From Cryobacterium mannosilyticum (lineage in GTDB: Bacteria; Actinomycetota; Actinomycetes; Actinomycetales; Microbacteriaceae): 64,000 bases of DNA. A program made the position numbers and the translations under genes. The stretch spans positions 1 through 64,000 of the forward strand of contig NZ_SOFM01000007.1 of the NCBI RefSeq assembly GCF_004402705.1. Direction: 5' to 3'. Positions within the stretch are counted from its first letter, which is position 1. Each line of letters starts with the position of its first letter. Under the pieces are notes generated by a model. The model made no database searches. It saw only the letters and a list, made by a program, of their open reading frames with translations, and was not told where the DNA came from. Below, piece after piece: positions 34,262-42,981 of the stretch.

Positions 34262-36988
34262 TTAGCTCTCGCCCCCGGCCGAGCCCGTGGTGCCCGCGGT
34301 CACATCGTACAGACGGTACTTCGCGATCGCCTGGCCGACGAGACTGCGGTCCACCTCTCCGCGGCGGGAGAGCAGTTCGAGGGTGCGAACGACCATGGAA
34401 GGTCCGTCGATCTTGAAGAAGCGCCTCGCGGCCGGCCGGGTGTCGGAGAATCCGAACCCGTCCGCACCGAGCGTTGCGAAGTCGCCGGGCACGAACTGGC
34501 GGATCTGGTCGGGTACGGCGTGCATGAAGTCGGTCACGGCGACGAACGGTCCGGCTGCGCCGGCGAGCTTCTCCGTGACGTACGGGGTACGGGGCGTCTC
34601 ATCGGGGTAGAGGAAGTTGTGCTCCTCCGCGGCGATGCCGTCTCGGCGGAGTTCCGCCCAGGACGTCACCGACCAGACGTCGGCCGACACACCCCAGTCG
34701 GCGGCGAGCAGCGCCTGCGCCTCGAGTGCCCACGGCACCGCCACGCCGGAGGCGAGGAGCTGGGCCTTGGGCCCGGTGATCGGCGAGTGGTTGATGCGGT
34801 GGATGCCGCGGACGATACCGTCCACGTCCACCTCTTCCGGCTCGGCCGGCTGCACGGCCGGCTCGTTGTACACCGTGACGTAGTACATGACGTTCGGGTC
34901 GGGGTGCTGCCCGCCGTACATGCGCTCGAGGCCGGACCGCACGATGTGCCCGATCTCGTAGCCGTAGGCCGGGTCGTAGGACACGACCGCGGGATTGGTC
35001 GAGGCCAGCAGGGGAGAGTGGCCGTCGGCGTGCTGGAGACCCTCGCCGGTGAGGGTGGTGCGGCCGGCGGTCGCACCGATCATGAACCCGCGGGCCATCT
35101 GGTCACCCGCCGCCCACATGGCATCGCCCGTGCGCTGGAAGCCGAACATCGAGTAAAACACGTAGATCGGGATCAGCGGCTCACCCTGGGTGGCGTAGGA
35201 GGTTCCCACGTTGGTGAAGGCTGCCATGGCGCCCGCCTCGTTGATGCCCACGTGCAGGATCTGGCCCTGCGGGCTCTCCTTGTAGGCGAGCAGCTGGGCG
35301 TGGTCGACCGAGGTGTACTGCTGGCCGTTCGGGTTGTAGATCTTCGCGTTCGGGAAGAATGCGTCGATGCCGAAGGTGCGGGCCTCGTCGGGGATGATCG
35401 GCACGATCCGGTTGCCGAAGTCCTTCGCCCGGAGAAGCTCCTTGAGCAGCCGGACGAAGGCCATCGTGGTCGCGATCTCCTGCGTGCCGGAGCCCTTCTT
35501 GGTCGGCGCGTAGGTGGCGTCGCCCGGAAGGTTGATCTGGGTGTACTTGCTGCGGCGTTCCGGCAGGTAGCCGCCGAGCGCGCGGCGGCGCTCGTGCAGG
35601 TACTGGATCGCCTCGTCGTTGTCGTCCGGCCGGTAGTACGGCGGAAGGTACGGGTTCTCCTCGAGCTGGGCATCCGTGATCGGGATGCGGGTGCTGTCGC
35701 GGAAGGTCTTCAGGTTGTCGAGGGTGAACTTCTTCATCTGGTGGGTCGCGTTCCGGCCCTCGAAGCTCGGGCCGAGCGCGTAGCCCTTGACGGTCTTCGC
35801 CAGGATGACGGTGGGCTGGCCCTTGTGTTCGGATGCCGCCTTGAACGCCGCGTACACCTTGCGGTAGTCATGGCCGCCGCGCTTGAGGTTCCAGAGTTCG
35901 TCGTCGGTGTAGCCCTCGACGAGCTTGAGCGCGCGCGGGTCGCGACCGAAGAAGTGCTCGCGGACGTACGCGCCACTCTCGGCCTTGTACGTCTGGTAGT
36001 CGCCGTCCGGGGTGACGTTCATCAGGTTCAGCAGGGCGCCGTCGACGTCACGCGTGAGCAGGTCGTCCCACTCGCGGCCCCAGACCACCTTGATGACATT
36101 CCAGCCGGCGCCGCGGAAGAAGCTCTCCAGTTCCTGGATGATCTTGCCGTTGCCGCGCACGGGTCCGTCGAGGCGCTGCAGGTTGCAGTTGATGATGAAG
36201 TTGAGGTTGTCGAGACCCTCGTTCGCGGCAACCTGGAGCTGGCCGCGGCTTTCGACCTCGTCCATTTCGCCGTCGCCGAGGAACGCCCAGACCTGCTGGT
36301 CACTGGCGTCCTTGATACCGCGGTTGGTCAGGTACCGGTTGGTCTGCGCCTGGTAGATCGCGTTGATCGGCCCGAGGCCCATCGACACCGTCGGGAACTG
36401 CCAGAATTCGGGCATCAGGCGAGGGTGCGGGTAGGAGGAGATGCCGTTCGGGCCGTGGGACTTCTCCTGGCGGAAGCCGTCGAGCTGGTCGTGGGAGAGG
36501 CGGCCCTCGAGGAAGGCCCTGGCGTAGGTGCCGGGGGAGGCGTGTCCCTGGATGAAGACCTGGTCGCCGCCGCCCGGGTGGTCCTGGCCGCGGAAGAAGT
36601 GGTTGAAACCGACCTCGTACAGGGCGGCGGAGGACGCGTAGGTCGAAATGTGGCCGCCGACGGAGATGCCGGGGCGCTGGGCGCGGTGGACGAGGACCGC
36701 GGCGTTCCAGCGGATCCAGGCACGATAGCGGCGCTCGATGTCCTCGTCGCCCGGGAAGTCCGGTTCGTTCCCGGCGGCGATCGTGTTGATGTAGTCGGTT
36801 GTCGGCACCATGGGCACGCCCAAGTGCAGTTCCTTGGACCGCTTGAGCAGGCTCAGCATGATCTCCCGGCCGCGCTGGTGTCCCTGCGCGGCGACAAGCG
36901 AATCCAGCGATTCAGACCACTCCGCGGTCTCCTGCGGGTCCGCATCCGTGCTGTTCACCGAGTACGGGTCCTGGTCGTTGACAGTCAC
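34262..36988 (-). CDS. aceE: pyruvate dehydrogenase E1 component, homodimeric (908 aa)
   Basis: The thiamine-diphosphate enzyme that decarboxylates pyruvate and acetylates the lipoyl group of E2. The cofactor motif is GDGEMDEVESRGQ followed by NLNFIINCN; HPHPRLMPEFW-type substrate loops and VKGYALG are present. GTG 36988 is chosen: GAGAGG lies seven bases upstream, and the resulting length is that of the family. The open frame continues upstream without support. Its product, acetyl-CoA, is the precursor for the fab genes next to it, and the lipoyl enzymes lipA/lipB and E2/E3 genes lie 22-27 kb away. Confidence 0.96.
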   Translation of the reverse strand: MTVNDQDPYSVNSTDADPQETAEWSESLDSLVAAQGHQRGREIMLSLLKRSKELHLGVPMVPTTDYINTIAAGNEPDFPGDEDIERRYRAWIRWNAAVLVHRAQRPGISVGGHISTYASSAALYEVGFNHFFRGQDHPGGGDQVFIQGHASPGTYARAFLEGRLSHDQLDGFRQEKSHGPNGISSYPHPRLMPEFWQFPTVSMGLGPINAIYQAQTNRYLTNRGIKDASDQQVWAFLGDGEMDEVESRGQLQVAANEGLDNLNFIINCNLQRLDGPVRGNGKIIQELESFFRGAGWNVIKVVWGREWDDLLTRDVDGALLNLMNVTPDGDYQTYKAESGAYVREHFFGRDPRALKLVEGYTDDELWNLKRGGHDYRKVYAAFKAASEHKGQPTVILAKTVKGYALGPSFEGRNATHQMKKFTLDNLKTFRDSTRIPITDAQLEENPYLPPYYRPDDNDEAIQYLHERRRALGGYLPERRSKYTQINLPGDATYAPTKKGSGTQEIATTMAFVRLLKELLRAKDFGNRIVPIIPDEARTFGIDAFFPNAKIYNPNGQQYTSVDHAQLLAYKESPQGQILHVGINEAGAMAAFTNVGTSYATQGEPLIPIYVFYSMFGFQRTGDAMWAAGDQMARGFMIGATAGRTTLTGEGLQHADGHSPLLASTNPAVVSYDPAYGYEIGHIVRSGLERMYGGQHPDPNVMYYVTVYNEPAVQPAEPEEVDVDGIVRGIHRINHSPITGPKAQLLASGVAVPWALEAQALLAADWGVSADVWSVTSWAELRRDGIAAEEHNFLYPDETPRTPYVTEKLAGAAGPFVAVTDFMHAVPDQIRQFVPGDFATLGADGFGFSDTRPAARRFFKIDGPSMVVRTLELLSRRGEVDRSLVGQAIAKYRLYDVTAGTTGSAGGES

Positions 36989-37229
36989 AATCGACCTCTC
37001 TGTCCTGGGCAGACCGTTGTTCTGTTCTGCCGAATTAGGCGTGCCGGATTGCGGTCGGGTGGGACCAATGGCACTTCGCAAGCCTACAGATTCCGGCTGT
37101 GGTCCGCGCACGCCGCTCTGCGGGCTCTTCGCGGGGTGCAAGGAGGCATTCTTGGTTCCCACAACCGGCGGGGCTAGGCTGTGTCGCTGCGCTCCACTTC
37201 ACCGGTGGGCGAGGGAAAGGAAGCGCTCC

Positions 37230-37697
37230 ATGGCTTTGGAAAACGACACGCAGGCACCCGACTTCGAACTGGTCAACCAGTTCGGGCAGCGCATCCAGCT
37301 CAGCCAGTTCCGGGGAGAGAAGTCGGTGGCGCTGGTCTTCTTCCCGCTGGCCTTCTCCGGAATCTGCAGCGGTGAGTTGTGCGAGCTGCGCGACAACATC
37401 GGGCTCTTCGCCGATAGTGCGGTGGAAGTGATCGGCATCTCGGTCGACTCGAAGCACACCCTGCGCGCCTGGGGCGAGCAGGAGAAGTACACGTTCAACC
37501 TCCTCGCTGATTTCTGGCCGCACGGTGCCGTCGCCAAGGAATACGGGGTGTTCCTCGAGGACAAGGGGTTCGCCAATCGGGCAACGTTCCTCGTTGATCG
37601 ACAGGGCATCATCCGGGCGAGCTTCATCACCGCCCCGGGCGAGCCCCGTTCCCTGGGGGCGTATTGGGCGGCGATCGAGGAACTACAGCCCGCCTGA
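37230..37697 (+). CDS. ahpE: AhpE-type peroxiredoxin (155 aa)
   Basis: A thiol peroxidase close to AhpE of Mycobacterium tuberculosis: VFFPLAFSGICSGELCELRD, then LLADFWPHGAVAKEYGVF and ANRATFLVDRQGIIR. Cys46 is the peroxidatic residue; a second Cys lies at 51 where the mycobacterial protein, as I recall, has none, so a nearby resolving cysteine is possible. ATG 37230 follows AAAGGAAG. It is divergent from aceE. Confidence 0.92.
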   Translation: MALENDTQAPDFELVNQFGQRIQLSQFRGEKSVALVFFPLAFSGICSGELCELRDNIGLFADSAVEVIGISVDSKHTLRAWGEQEKYTFNLLADFWPHGAVAKEYGVFLEDKGFANRATFLVDRQGIIRASFITAPGEPRSLGAYWAAIEELQPA

Positions 37698-37752
37698 CAG
37701 TCGGGTAGGGCCCGTCCTGGAACCGGCACGCGGCATCCGTGCGCGGAATCTG

Positions 37753-37758
37753 TATAGT
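37753..37758 (+). promoter_or_regulatory. -10 element (TATAGT) of the tRNA-Val gene
   Basis: TATAGT lies 30 bases before the mature tRNA 5' end, leaving a leader of about 24 bases to be removed by RNase P. No clear -35 is seen. Confidence 0.4.
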
Positions 37759-37788
37759 GGTGAGCGACCCATCAGGGTCGAAGCGCAG

Positions 37789-37861
37789 GGGCCTTTAGCT
37801 CAGTTGGTAGAGCGCCACGTTTACACCGTGGATGTCATCGGTTCGAGCCCGGTAGGGCCCA
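37789..37861 (+). tRNA. tRNA-Val (anticodon TAC)
   Basis: A complete cloverleaf: acceptor stem GGGCCTT/AGGGCCC (one G-T pair), D stem GCTC/GAGC, anticodon stem CCACG/CGTGG around TTTACAC with anticodon TAC, T arm ATCGG-TTCGAGC-CCGGT, discriminator A at 37861. The 3' CCA is not encoded, as often in Actinobacteria. Confidence 0.96.
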
Positions 37862-38038
37862 CCCCTGGACGCCGAATCTCTGCCCCGTTCGCCGGGCGGA
37901 ACGGGGCTCATGATCGAATGTCCGGCAGCACCACGTTCACTGGCGCTGAGTGCCGCGATACGATGTGAGGAGTGCGGCGATTCGCGTCGCTCCCAGCCAG
38001 TACGGAAGCCATTCGCTCCATTGAGGAGCTGAGAGGTC

Positions 38039-38824
38039 GTGACGGCCCATGTTTCCCTGGCTCCCAGCCTGGATCCTCCACGCGCGTCGTCAGGTCGACG
38101 CCGGGGCGGGGGCGTGATGGCGTCCTCTGACCGTCGAGCCTTTGCCGCGGCCGCCCTGGAGCTTTCCGAGGCGGCGGAGGGCAACCCCGATCTCTGCCGG
38201 CCGTTCCTCCGTGCCCTCCCGATCACGGGCGCTGCGATTTCGACCCTCGGCGCTCCTTTCGGGACCGAAACCGTCTGCGCGAGCGACGACCGGGCCGCTC
38301 AGATCGACGAGTTCCAGTTCGACCTCGGCGAGGGTCCGTGCTGGGAGGCCCTGACGACCCGGCGGCCGGTACTCAGCGCCGACATCCGGCATACGTCGGG
38401 TTCCTGGCCGATTTTCGCCCGGGCCATCGCGACAACGGATGTCGGCGGTCTCTTCGCCTTCCCCATGTTCATCGGCTCGCTCAACATCGGCGCGGTAGAC
38501 CTCTACTCCACCCGGCCCGGCAGCCTGTCCACGTCGCAGATCGACGACGCGACCGTGCTCGTGGACCTGGTCGCACGCCAAGTCCTCCGGCGAGCGTTGC
38601 CGGCTCGTCCGGAAGTGCCCGATGTGATCGAGGAAGAGGGATATTCGCGGCGGGTGGTGCACCAGGCAACCGGGATGCTGTTGGCGCAACTTGACCTCCC
38701 GGCGGCGGATGCATTGCTCGTGCTTCGCGGCTATGCTTTTTCTCACGGTAGGACGGTGCGTGACGTTGCAACTGATGTAGTGGCACGGAAGATCACTTTT
38801 CCGGCAGAATACGACGGCTCCTAG
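38039..38824 (+). CDS. GAF-ANTAR regulator (261 aa)
   Basis: A GAF domain (about 50-185, with FQFDLGEGPCWEAL) followed by a C-terminal ANTAR RNA-binding domain: RRVVHQATGMLLAQLDLPAADALLVLRG in two pieces and TVRDVATDVVARK. ANTAR proteins act as antiterminators on paired hairpins in target messages. No kinase partner is adjacent. GTG 38039 follows GAGAGG closely; ATG 38117 is a shorter alternative. Ligand unknown. Confidence 0.85.
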   Translation: MTAHVSLAPSLDPPRASSGRRRGGGVMASSDRRAFAAAALELSEAAEGNPDLCRPFLRALPITGAAISTLGAPFGTETVCASDDRAAQIDEFQFDLGEGPCWEALTTRRPVLSADIRHTSGSWPIFARAIATTDVGGLFAFPMFIGSLNIGAVDLYSTRPGSLSTSQIDDATVLVDLVARQVLRRALPARPEVPDVIEEEGYSRRVVHQATGMLLAQLDLPAADALLVLRGYAFSHGRTVRDVATDVVARKITFPAEYDGS

Positions 38825-38853
38825 TGCGACGTCCTTCTTAGAATGGGTTCATT

Positions 38854-39567
38854 GTGACCAAGACACGTGAAGGTCAGCTGGTTGAGACCTTCGTCACTTT
38901 GGCGGACACACTCGTCGTCGGCTACGACATCGTCGACCTGTTGCACACGCTCGTCGACAAGTGCGCCCTTTTGTTCGAGGCGTCCGCCGTCGGCATCATC
39001 CTCTCCGCCGGCGAAAACGACGAACTCGAGGTTGTCGCCTCGACCAACGAGCGTAGCCGCCTCGTCGAAATCCTTCAGCTTCGGGCCGGGAACGGACCGT
39101 GCGTAGAGTGCTACACGACGGGCAGGCCCGTTGCGATCCCCGACCTCGACGTCGTGGCACCCCAATGGCCCAGATTCCGTGCCGGGGCGCTCGAATTGGG
39201 CTTCAAATCGATGCATTCCGTTCCCCTCCGCCTGCGTCAGACGACGATCGGCTCCCTCAACCTCTTCTGGGACCGCCTCGGTGGCCTGGGAGCGGACGAT
39301 CTCCTCACCGTCCAGGCCCTCGCGGACACGGCCACGATCGGCATCCTGCAGGAGCGGGCCCTGCGCGAGAGCGGCGTCGTGCGGGCGCAGTTGCAGCATG
39401 CGCTCAACAGCCGGGTACTCATCGAACAGGCCAAGGGCGTCGTGGCGTACACCCGCAACTCGAACATGGAGGAGGCCTTCGACGTGCTGAGGTCCTACGC
39501 CCGGGACAAGGGCCTGCCCCTCGTCGAGGTGGCCGAAAGCGTCGTCAATCGCAGGCTGTCGCTCTGA
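38854..39567 (+). CDS. GAF-ANTAR regulator (237 aa)
   Basis: A second GAF-ANTAR protein in tandem, 29 bases after the first. The GAF domain shows CALLFEASAVGIIL, GNGPCVECYTTGRPV and SLNLFWDRLGGLGADDLLTVQALAD. The ANTAR part shows QLQHALNSRVLIEQAKGVVAY and later VAESVVNRRL. TAGAAT (38839-38844) lies nine bases before GTG 38854 with no clear ribosome site, so it may have its own near-leaderless promoter. The two proteins share the domain order with modest sequence likeness and may form heterodimers (inference). Confidence 0.88.
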   Translation: MTKTREGQLVETFVTLADTLVVGYDIVDLLHTLVDKCALLFEASAVGIILSAGENDELEVVASTNERSRLVEILQLRAGNGPCVECYTTGRPVAIPDLDVVAPQWPRFRAGALELGFKSMHSVPLRLRQTTIGSLNLFWDRLGGLGADDLLTVQALADTATIGILQERALRESGVVRAQLQHALNSRVLIEQAKGVVAYTRNSNMEEAFDVLRSYARDKGLPLVEVAESVVNRRLSL

Positions 39568-39582
39568 GCCCGCCCGGGTGCC

Positions 39583-39612
39583 CGATTCCCGGGTGGCCGA
39601 TTCCCGGGTGGC
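39583..39612 (+). repeat. two tandem copies of a 15-base unit (CGATTCCCGGGTGGC)
   Basis: Two perfect copies just after the second GAF-ANTAR gene, with a third degenerate copy before them. Each unit holds the palindrome CCCGGG. Probably a slippage product, in a 185-base gap without other features. Confidence 0.6.
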
Positions 39613-39752
39613 CGGTGCGAGGTGACTGGTCCTCGCGACTTGCCCCTGAAATGCCCCGGGAACGCTCGCTCGCCGGCAGGGATCGCTTTATACTGAAAGC
39701 GCGCCCCAGACCCCGGCAGCACCGCCATTTGGTGAGCTTCGGAGGGACGACC

Positions 39753-40091
39753 ATGAAACGCATTTTTCACCCGGGGGGTTCAGTCGTCACGGGCAGCGAT
39801 CTTGCTGACGCGGTGATGGAATACGCCGAATCGCTGAGCGGTCGGAGCCAGGTCGACGTGGTCGACATCCCCGTGCTCACCGATTCGGGCCTGCCGGCCC
39901 GGGCCCGGTTCCTGATCGGGGCGTCCAGCCAACTGGTGAGTGTGACGAGCGAGCCGATCCTCCGCGAACTCATCGAGTCAGGGACGTCCGAGGACCTGCG
40001 CCGCCGAGCGCTCGTCGGCGCGGATACGGCGCTGGTCGGCTGGACGGGCGACGGTCTCGACTCTCCTCAGTTCGACGAGTTCGACTACTGA
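39753..40091 (+). CDS. hypothetical protein (112 aa)
   Basis: ATG 39753 is preceded by GGAGGGACG, a strong ribosome site, so the gene is convincing although the open frame extends further upstream. The 112-aa soluble acidic product has the core GSDLADAVMEYAESL, VDVVDIPVL, ARARFLIGASSQLVSV and ends in DEFDY. I do not recognise the family. It lies between the GAF-ANTAR pair and universal stress protein genes and may belong to the same stress response. Confidence 0.65.
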   Translation: MKRIFHPGGSVVTGSDLADAVMEYAESLSGRSQVDVVDIPVLTDSGLPARARFLIGASSQLVSVTSEPILRELIESGTSEDLRRRALVGADTALVGWTGDGLDSPQFDEFDY

Positions 40092-40204
40092 TCGTCTTCC
40101 TCTCCCTCGAACGAGCCCGTTTCGTTGCCGGGACCTTGGCCTCTATCCGTCTCTGACCTGGGCGGCGACGATGGTGGCGTTGCCGGGCAGCGGAGGAGCA
40201 CCTG

Positions 40205-41146
40205 ATGAACAAGCGGATTGTGGTTGGGCTGAGCGGACGGCCGACGGACGAGGGCGCCATGCGGTGGGCCCTCGGGTACGCTGCGCCACGCCGGTTCGAG
40301 GTCGATCTCGTGCATGTGGTCGACGAAACCTGGGGAGACATCCCGGCCGGCTTCCGGGGCACTGCCCGGGCCCAGGCCGAGACAGAACTCGCCAGGGAAC
40401 TGGCCGAAGCGGTCCGCCTGGAACCGAACCTCGACATCCACTCCACAGTGCTGGTCGGGTCCCCGACCGCGGCGCTGGCGAAGAGGGCCGCGGGCGCGGA
40501 ACTCCTCGTTGTCGGCTCCCACGCCCTCGGCCGGTTCCGTGACTACGTGTTCAGCACTCGCGCCGCCCAGATCGCCGCTCGCGCGCCCGGATCGGTGGTG
40601 GTGGTCCCGGACCGCGCGGAGTCGCCGGGTCGCGGCGTTGTAGTGGGGGTGGACGGGTCTGACACCTCGCTGGCGGCCGTGCGGTTCGCCGCCGAGGAGG
40701 CCGACCGGCACGATGAGCCGTTGACCGCCGTCTATTGCTGGAGCGCGCCGACCCCATGGACGGCGGAAACCGCGCTGATCGATTGGCCGATGGAGCCGGA
40801 CGACTCCGACCGCCTCGTGCTGGCCGAGGCCGTTGCCGGGCTGGCCACGCAGTATCCGGACCTCGACCTCGACCTCCGCCTTGAGGTTGGACTTCCCTCA
40901 GAAACGTTGGCCAGGGTCGCGGCCGGTGCCAGGCTGCTGGTCGTCGGCAGCCACGGAAGGCACGGCCTGCAGCGCTTCTGGCTCGGCTCGGTCAGTCAGG
41001 TGATCGTTCTCACGATGCCCTGCCCGGTGGCGGTGATCAGGCCCGCGCTGAGCGGGTCAGAATCGAGCAGGTCAGAATCGAGCGAGGCCGGACCGGGTGA
41101 GGTCGAATCGAGCGAGGCCGGACCGGGTGAGGCCGAATCGTCCTGA
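40205..41146 (+). CDS. tandem-domain universal stress protein (313 aa)
   Basis: Two UspA domains (about 1-140 and 147-285). The second keeps the ATP-binding pattern G-x2-G-x9-G-S (GSHGRHGLQRFWLGS); the first is degenerate (GSHALGRFRD). After residue 285 comes a 28-residue Ser/Glu/Gly tail built of a repeated EAGPGE unit, coded by 30-base tandem repeats. GGAGGAG precedes ATG 40205. Convergent with the next universal stress gene, with only 14 bases between. Confidence 0.92.
   Translation: MNKRIVVGLSGRPTDEGAMRWALGYAAPRRFEVDLVHVVDETWGDIPAGFRGTARAQAETELARELAEAVRLEPNLDIHSTVLVGSPTAALAKRAAGAELLVVGSHALGRFRDYVFSTRAAQIAARAPGSVVVVPDRAESPGRGVVVGVDGSDTSLAAVRFAAEEADRHDEPLTAVYCWSAPTPWTAETALIDWPMEPDDSDRLVLAEAVAGLATQYPDLDLDLRLEVGLPSETLARVAAGARLLVVGSHGRHGLQRFWLGSVSQVIVLTMPCPVAVIRPALSGSESSRSESSEAGPGEVESSEAGPGEAESS
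41060..41140 (+). repeat. 30-base tandem repeat inside the universal stress gene
   Basis: Units at 41075-41104 and 41105-41134 differ at one base, with partial copies before (41060) and after (41135). Unit length is a multiple of three, so copy changes keep the frame and only alter the acidic tail. Confidence 0.75.
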
Positions 41147-41160
41147 ATGTACCGGTCGCG

Positions 41161-41982
41161 TCAGGCTCGGGCGACGAGCACGGGCACCGTGATATTCATC
41201 AGCACGTCGTGGGTGACCGAACCGACGACCGACTGGGTCACCGCGTGGGGGTGGGAGACTCCGAGGATCAGGAGCGAGGCGCCGTTCCCGGCGTCGAGGA
41301 GAGCCTCCGCTGGTTCCCGGTGCACCAACCGGCGTCGAACCGTGATCAGCGGGGCGGCCTGTGTGGCGCGGTCGGCGGCGTCAGCGAGGAGCCGTTGGGC
41401 CGCACCCGTGCTGCCCGCCAGATCAATGGACGGGTGCACATGGCTCACCGGCAAGGCGTGCACCAGCAGCAGGTCCTGGCCCAGACGGGCGGCCTCGCGC
41501 GCCCCGCGAACGACGGCGGCGGCGGACGCGTCGAAGCGGTCGATGCCGACAACGACCCCCCGCCTGGTGTCGAAGGTGGTGTCGGGTACGACCGCAACCG
41601 AGCAGCGGGCGGCCGCAGCCACCTGAACACTCCGGGAGCCGAGCACGCGCCCGTGCAGAAAACCGGTCTTGTGGGTTCCGACAACCAGGAGATCGTCGGA
41701 GGACGGCAGGCCGGCCAGGGTCCACGCCGGGCTGCCGCGCACGATCCTGGCACCCACGTCCACTCCCGGATACCGGCGCCCCGCCTCGGCCAGTTCGACA
41801 TCCAGCAGTTCCCGGCCCCGCCGCTCGGCCTCGGCGGCATAGCCCGCTCCGAGCAGTCCCCATTCATCGTCAACGACGTGGACGAGGACGACCGGGCTGC
41901 TCTCTCCGGCCGCGCGGGCGAGTGCCCAGCGGATTGCTGAGCGACTCGGGCCGGATCCGTCAGCTCCGATATAGGTTGTCAC
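41161..41982 (-). CDS. tandem-domain universal stress protein (273 aa)
   Basis: Two UspA domains. Both nucleotide motifs are imperfect: GTHKTGFLHGRVLGS has Lys in place of the second Gly, and the C-terminal one reads GVSHPHAVTQSVVGS. Whether it binds ATP is therefore uncertain. GTG 41982 overlaps the stop of the upstream universal stress gene (GTGA), so the two are translated together. Confidence 0.9.
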   Translation of the reverse strand: MTTYIGADGSGPSRSAIRWALARAAGESSPVVLVHVVDDEWGLLGAGYAAEAERRGRELLDVELAEAGRRYPGVDVGARIVRGSPAWTLAGLPSSDDLLVVGTHKTGFLHGRVLGSRSVQVAAAARCSVAVVPDTTFDTRRGVVVGIDRFDASAAAVVRGAREAARLGQDLLLVHALPVSHVHPSIDLAGSTGAAQRLLADAADRATQAAPLITVRRRLVHREPAEALLDAGNGASLLILGVSHPHAVTQSVVGSVTHDVLMNITVPVLVARA

Positions 41983-42848
41983 GGCTCCACCGGGTCCGGC
42001 ACGCGGTCAGGTCGCGGGATCACCGCCACGGGGCACTTGAGGTTGAGCAGCACATCGTGGCTGACCGAACCGAGGAAGAGACTGCCGACCGCGCCACGGC
42101 CGTGCGTGCCGACCACGACCAGTTCGGCCTCCCCGGAAACGCCGACAAGGACCATGGCCGCGGGACCCTGTTCGAGAACATCCCTGACCTCCAGCCCGGG
42201 GTGGGCGGCGCGCACGCGCCCGGCGGCCTCGGCAAGGATGGCGGAGTGAGCCTCCCTGAGCTCGGCGAACGGGATGACCGCCCCGTATTCGACCGCAATG
42301 GTGGCCGGAATCGACCAGGCGTGCACGACGTCGAGCACCCGTCCCCGTCGCACCGCCTCGCCGGCCGCGAAGGCGAGCGCTCCCACGGCTGTGGCATCGT
42401 CCGCGAATCCGGCAACGATGCTCCCGGCCTTCGGCTTCCAGGTGGCGGGCACGACGACCACCGGGCAACTCGAGTGTGCGGCAAGGCGCAAGGGTAGGGT
42501 TCCATAGACGGCGCCGGCCAGGACCCCTGTCTTGTTCGTGCCGATGACCAGCAGATCAGCGGATTCCGAGGCCCTGACCAATTCATCGGCCGGCACGCCG
42601 CGTCGCACGTAGCTCGTCTTCTTGACGTTGGGGGCCTCATGCTCGACCCGCCGGGTCGCGTCGGCGAGAGCCCGTTCATAGACCGGCCGGAAGTCGTCGT
42701 CGGGCCTGCCCGCCGGGGCCCAACCCAGTTCGACGACGGTCGTCAGTTCGAGGTTCACGGGCTGGCCCTTCGCCCGTTCGAGGGCCCAGTCGAGGGCGGC
42801 CGTGCTGGCCGGGCCCCCGTCGATGGCAACGACCACTCTTTCGACCAT
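41979..42848 (-). CDS. tandem-domain universal stress protein (289 aa)
   Basis: Two UspA domains; the C-terminal one has the intact ATP motif GTHGRGAVGSLFLGS, the N-terminal one is GTNKTGVLAGAVYGT. ATG 42848 (VERVVVAIDGG) with GGAG upstream is chosen over a longer reading. The arrangement matches mycobacterial DosR-regulon stress proteins, and the divergent neighbour is a DosS-like kinase; regulation by that pair is a reasonable inference. The 133-base gap holds both promoters. Confidence 0.9.
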   Translation of the reverse strand: MVERVVVAIDGGPASTAALDWALERAKGQPVNLELTTVVELGWAPAGRPDDDFRPVYERALADATRRVEHEAPNVKKTSYVRRGVPADELVRASESADLLVIGTNKTGVLAGAVYGTLPLRLAAHSSCPVVVVPATWKPKAGSIVAGFADDATAVGALAFAAGEAVRRGRVLDVVHAWSIPATIAVEYGAVIPFAELREAHSAILAEAAGRVRAAHPGLEVRDVLEQGPAAMVLVGVSGEAELVVVGTHGRGAVGSLFLGSVSHDVLLNLKCPVAVIPRPDRVPDPVEP

Positions 42849-42981
42849 GACCGGACTCCGTTTCATCCTGGACAACCGCACCATTCCTCGGTCTCACCAA
42901 GGTTCGCAGGGTGAACCCGGTGGGGAAAGGGCCGAACGTCCCACGCGAGTAGAATCCGTGCAAGAGACCGAGAGGCGGACC

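Noticed and set aside
34120..34264. A separate promoter between aceE and the FasR-type gene
   Set aside because: The genes are six bases apart, and no -10/-35 pair stands out within the end of aceE.
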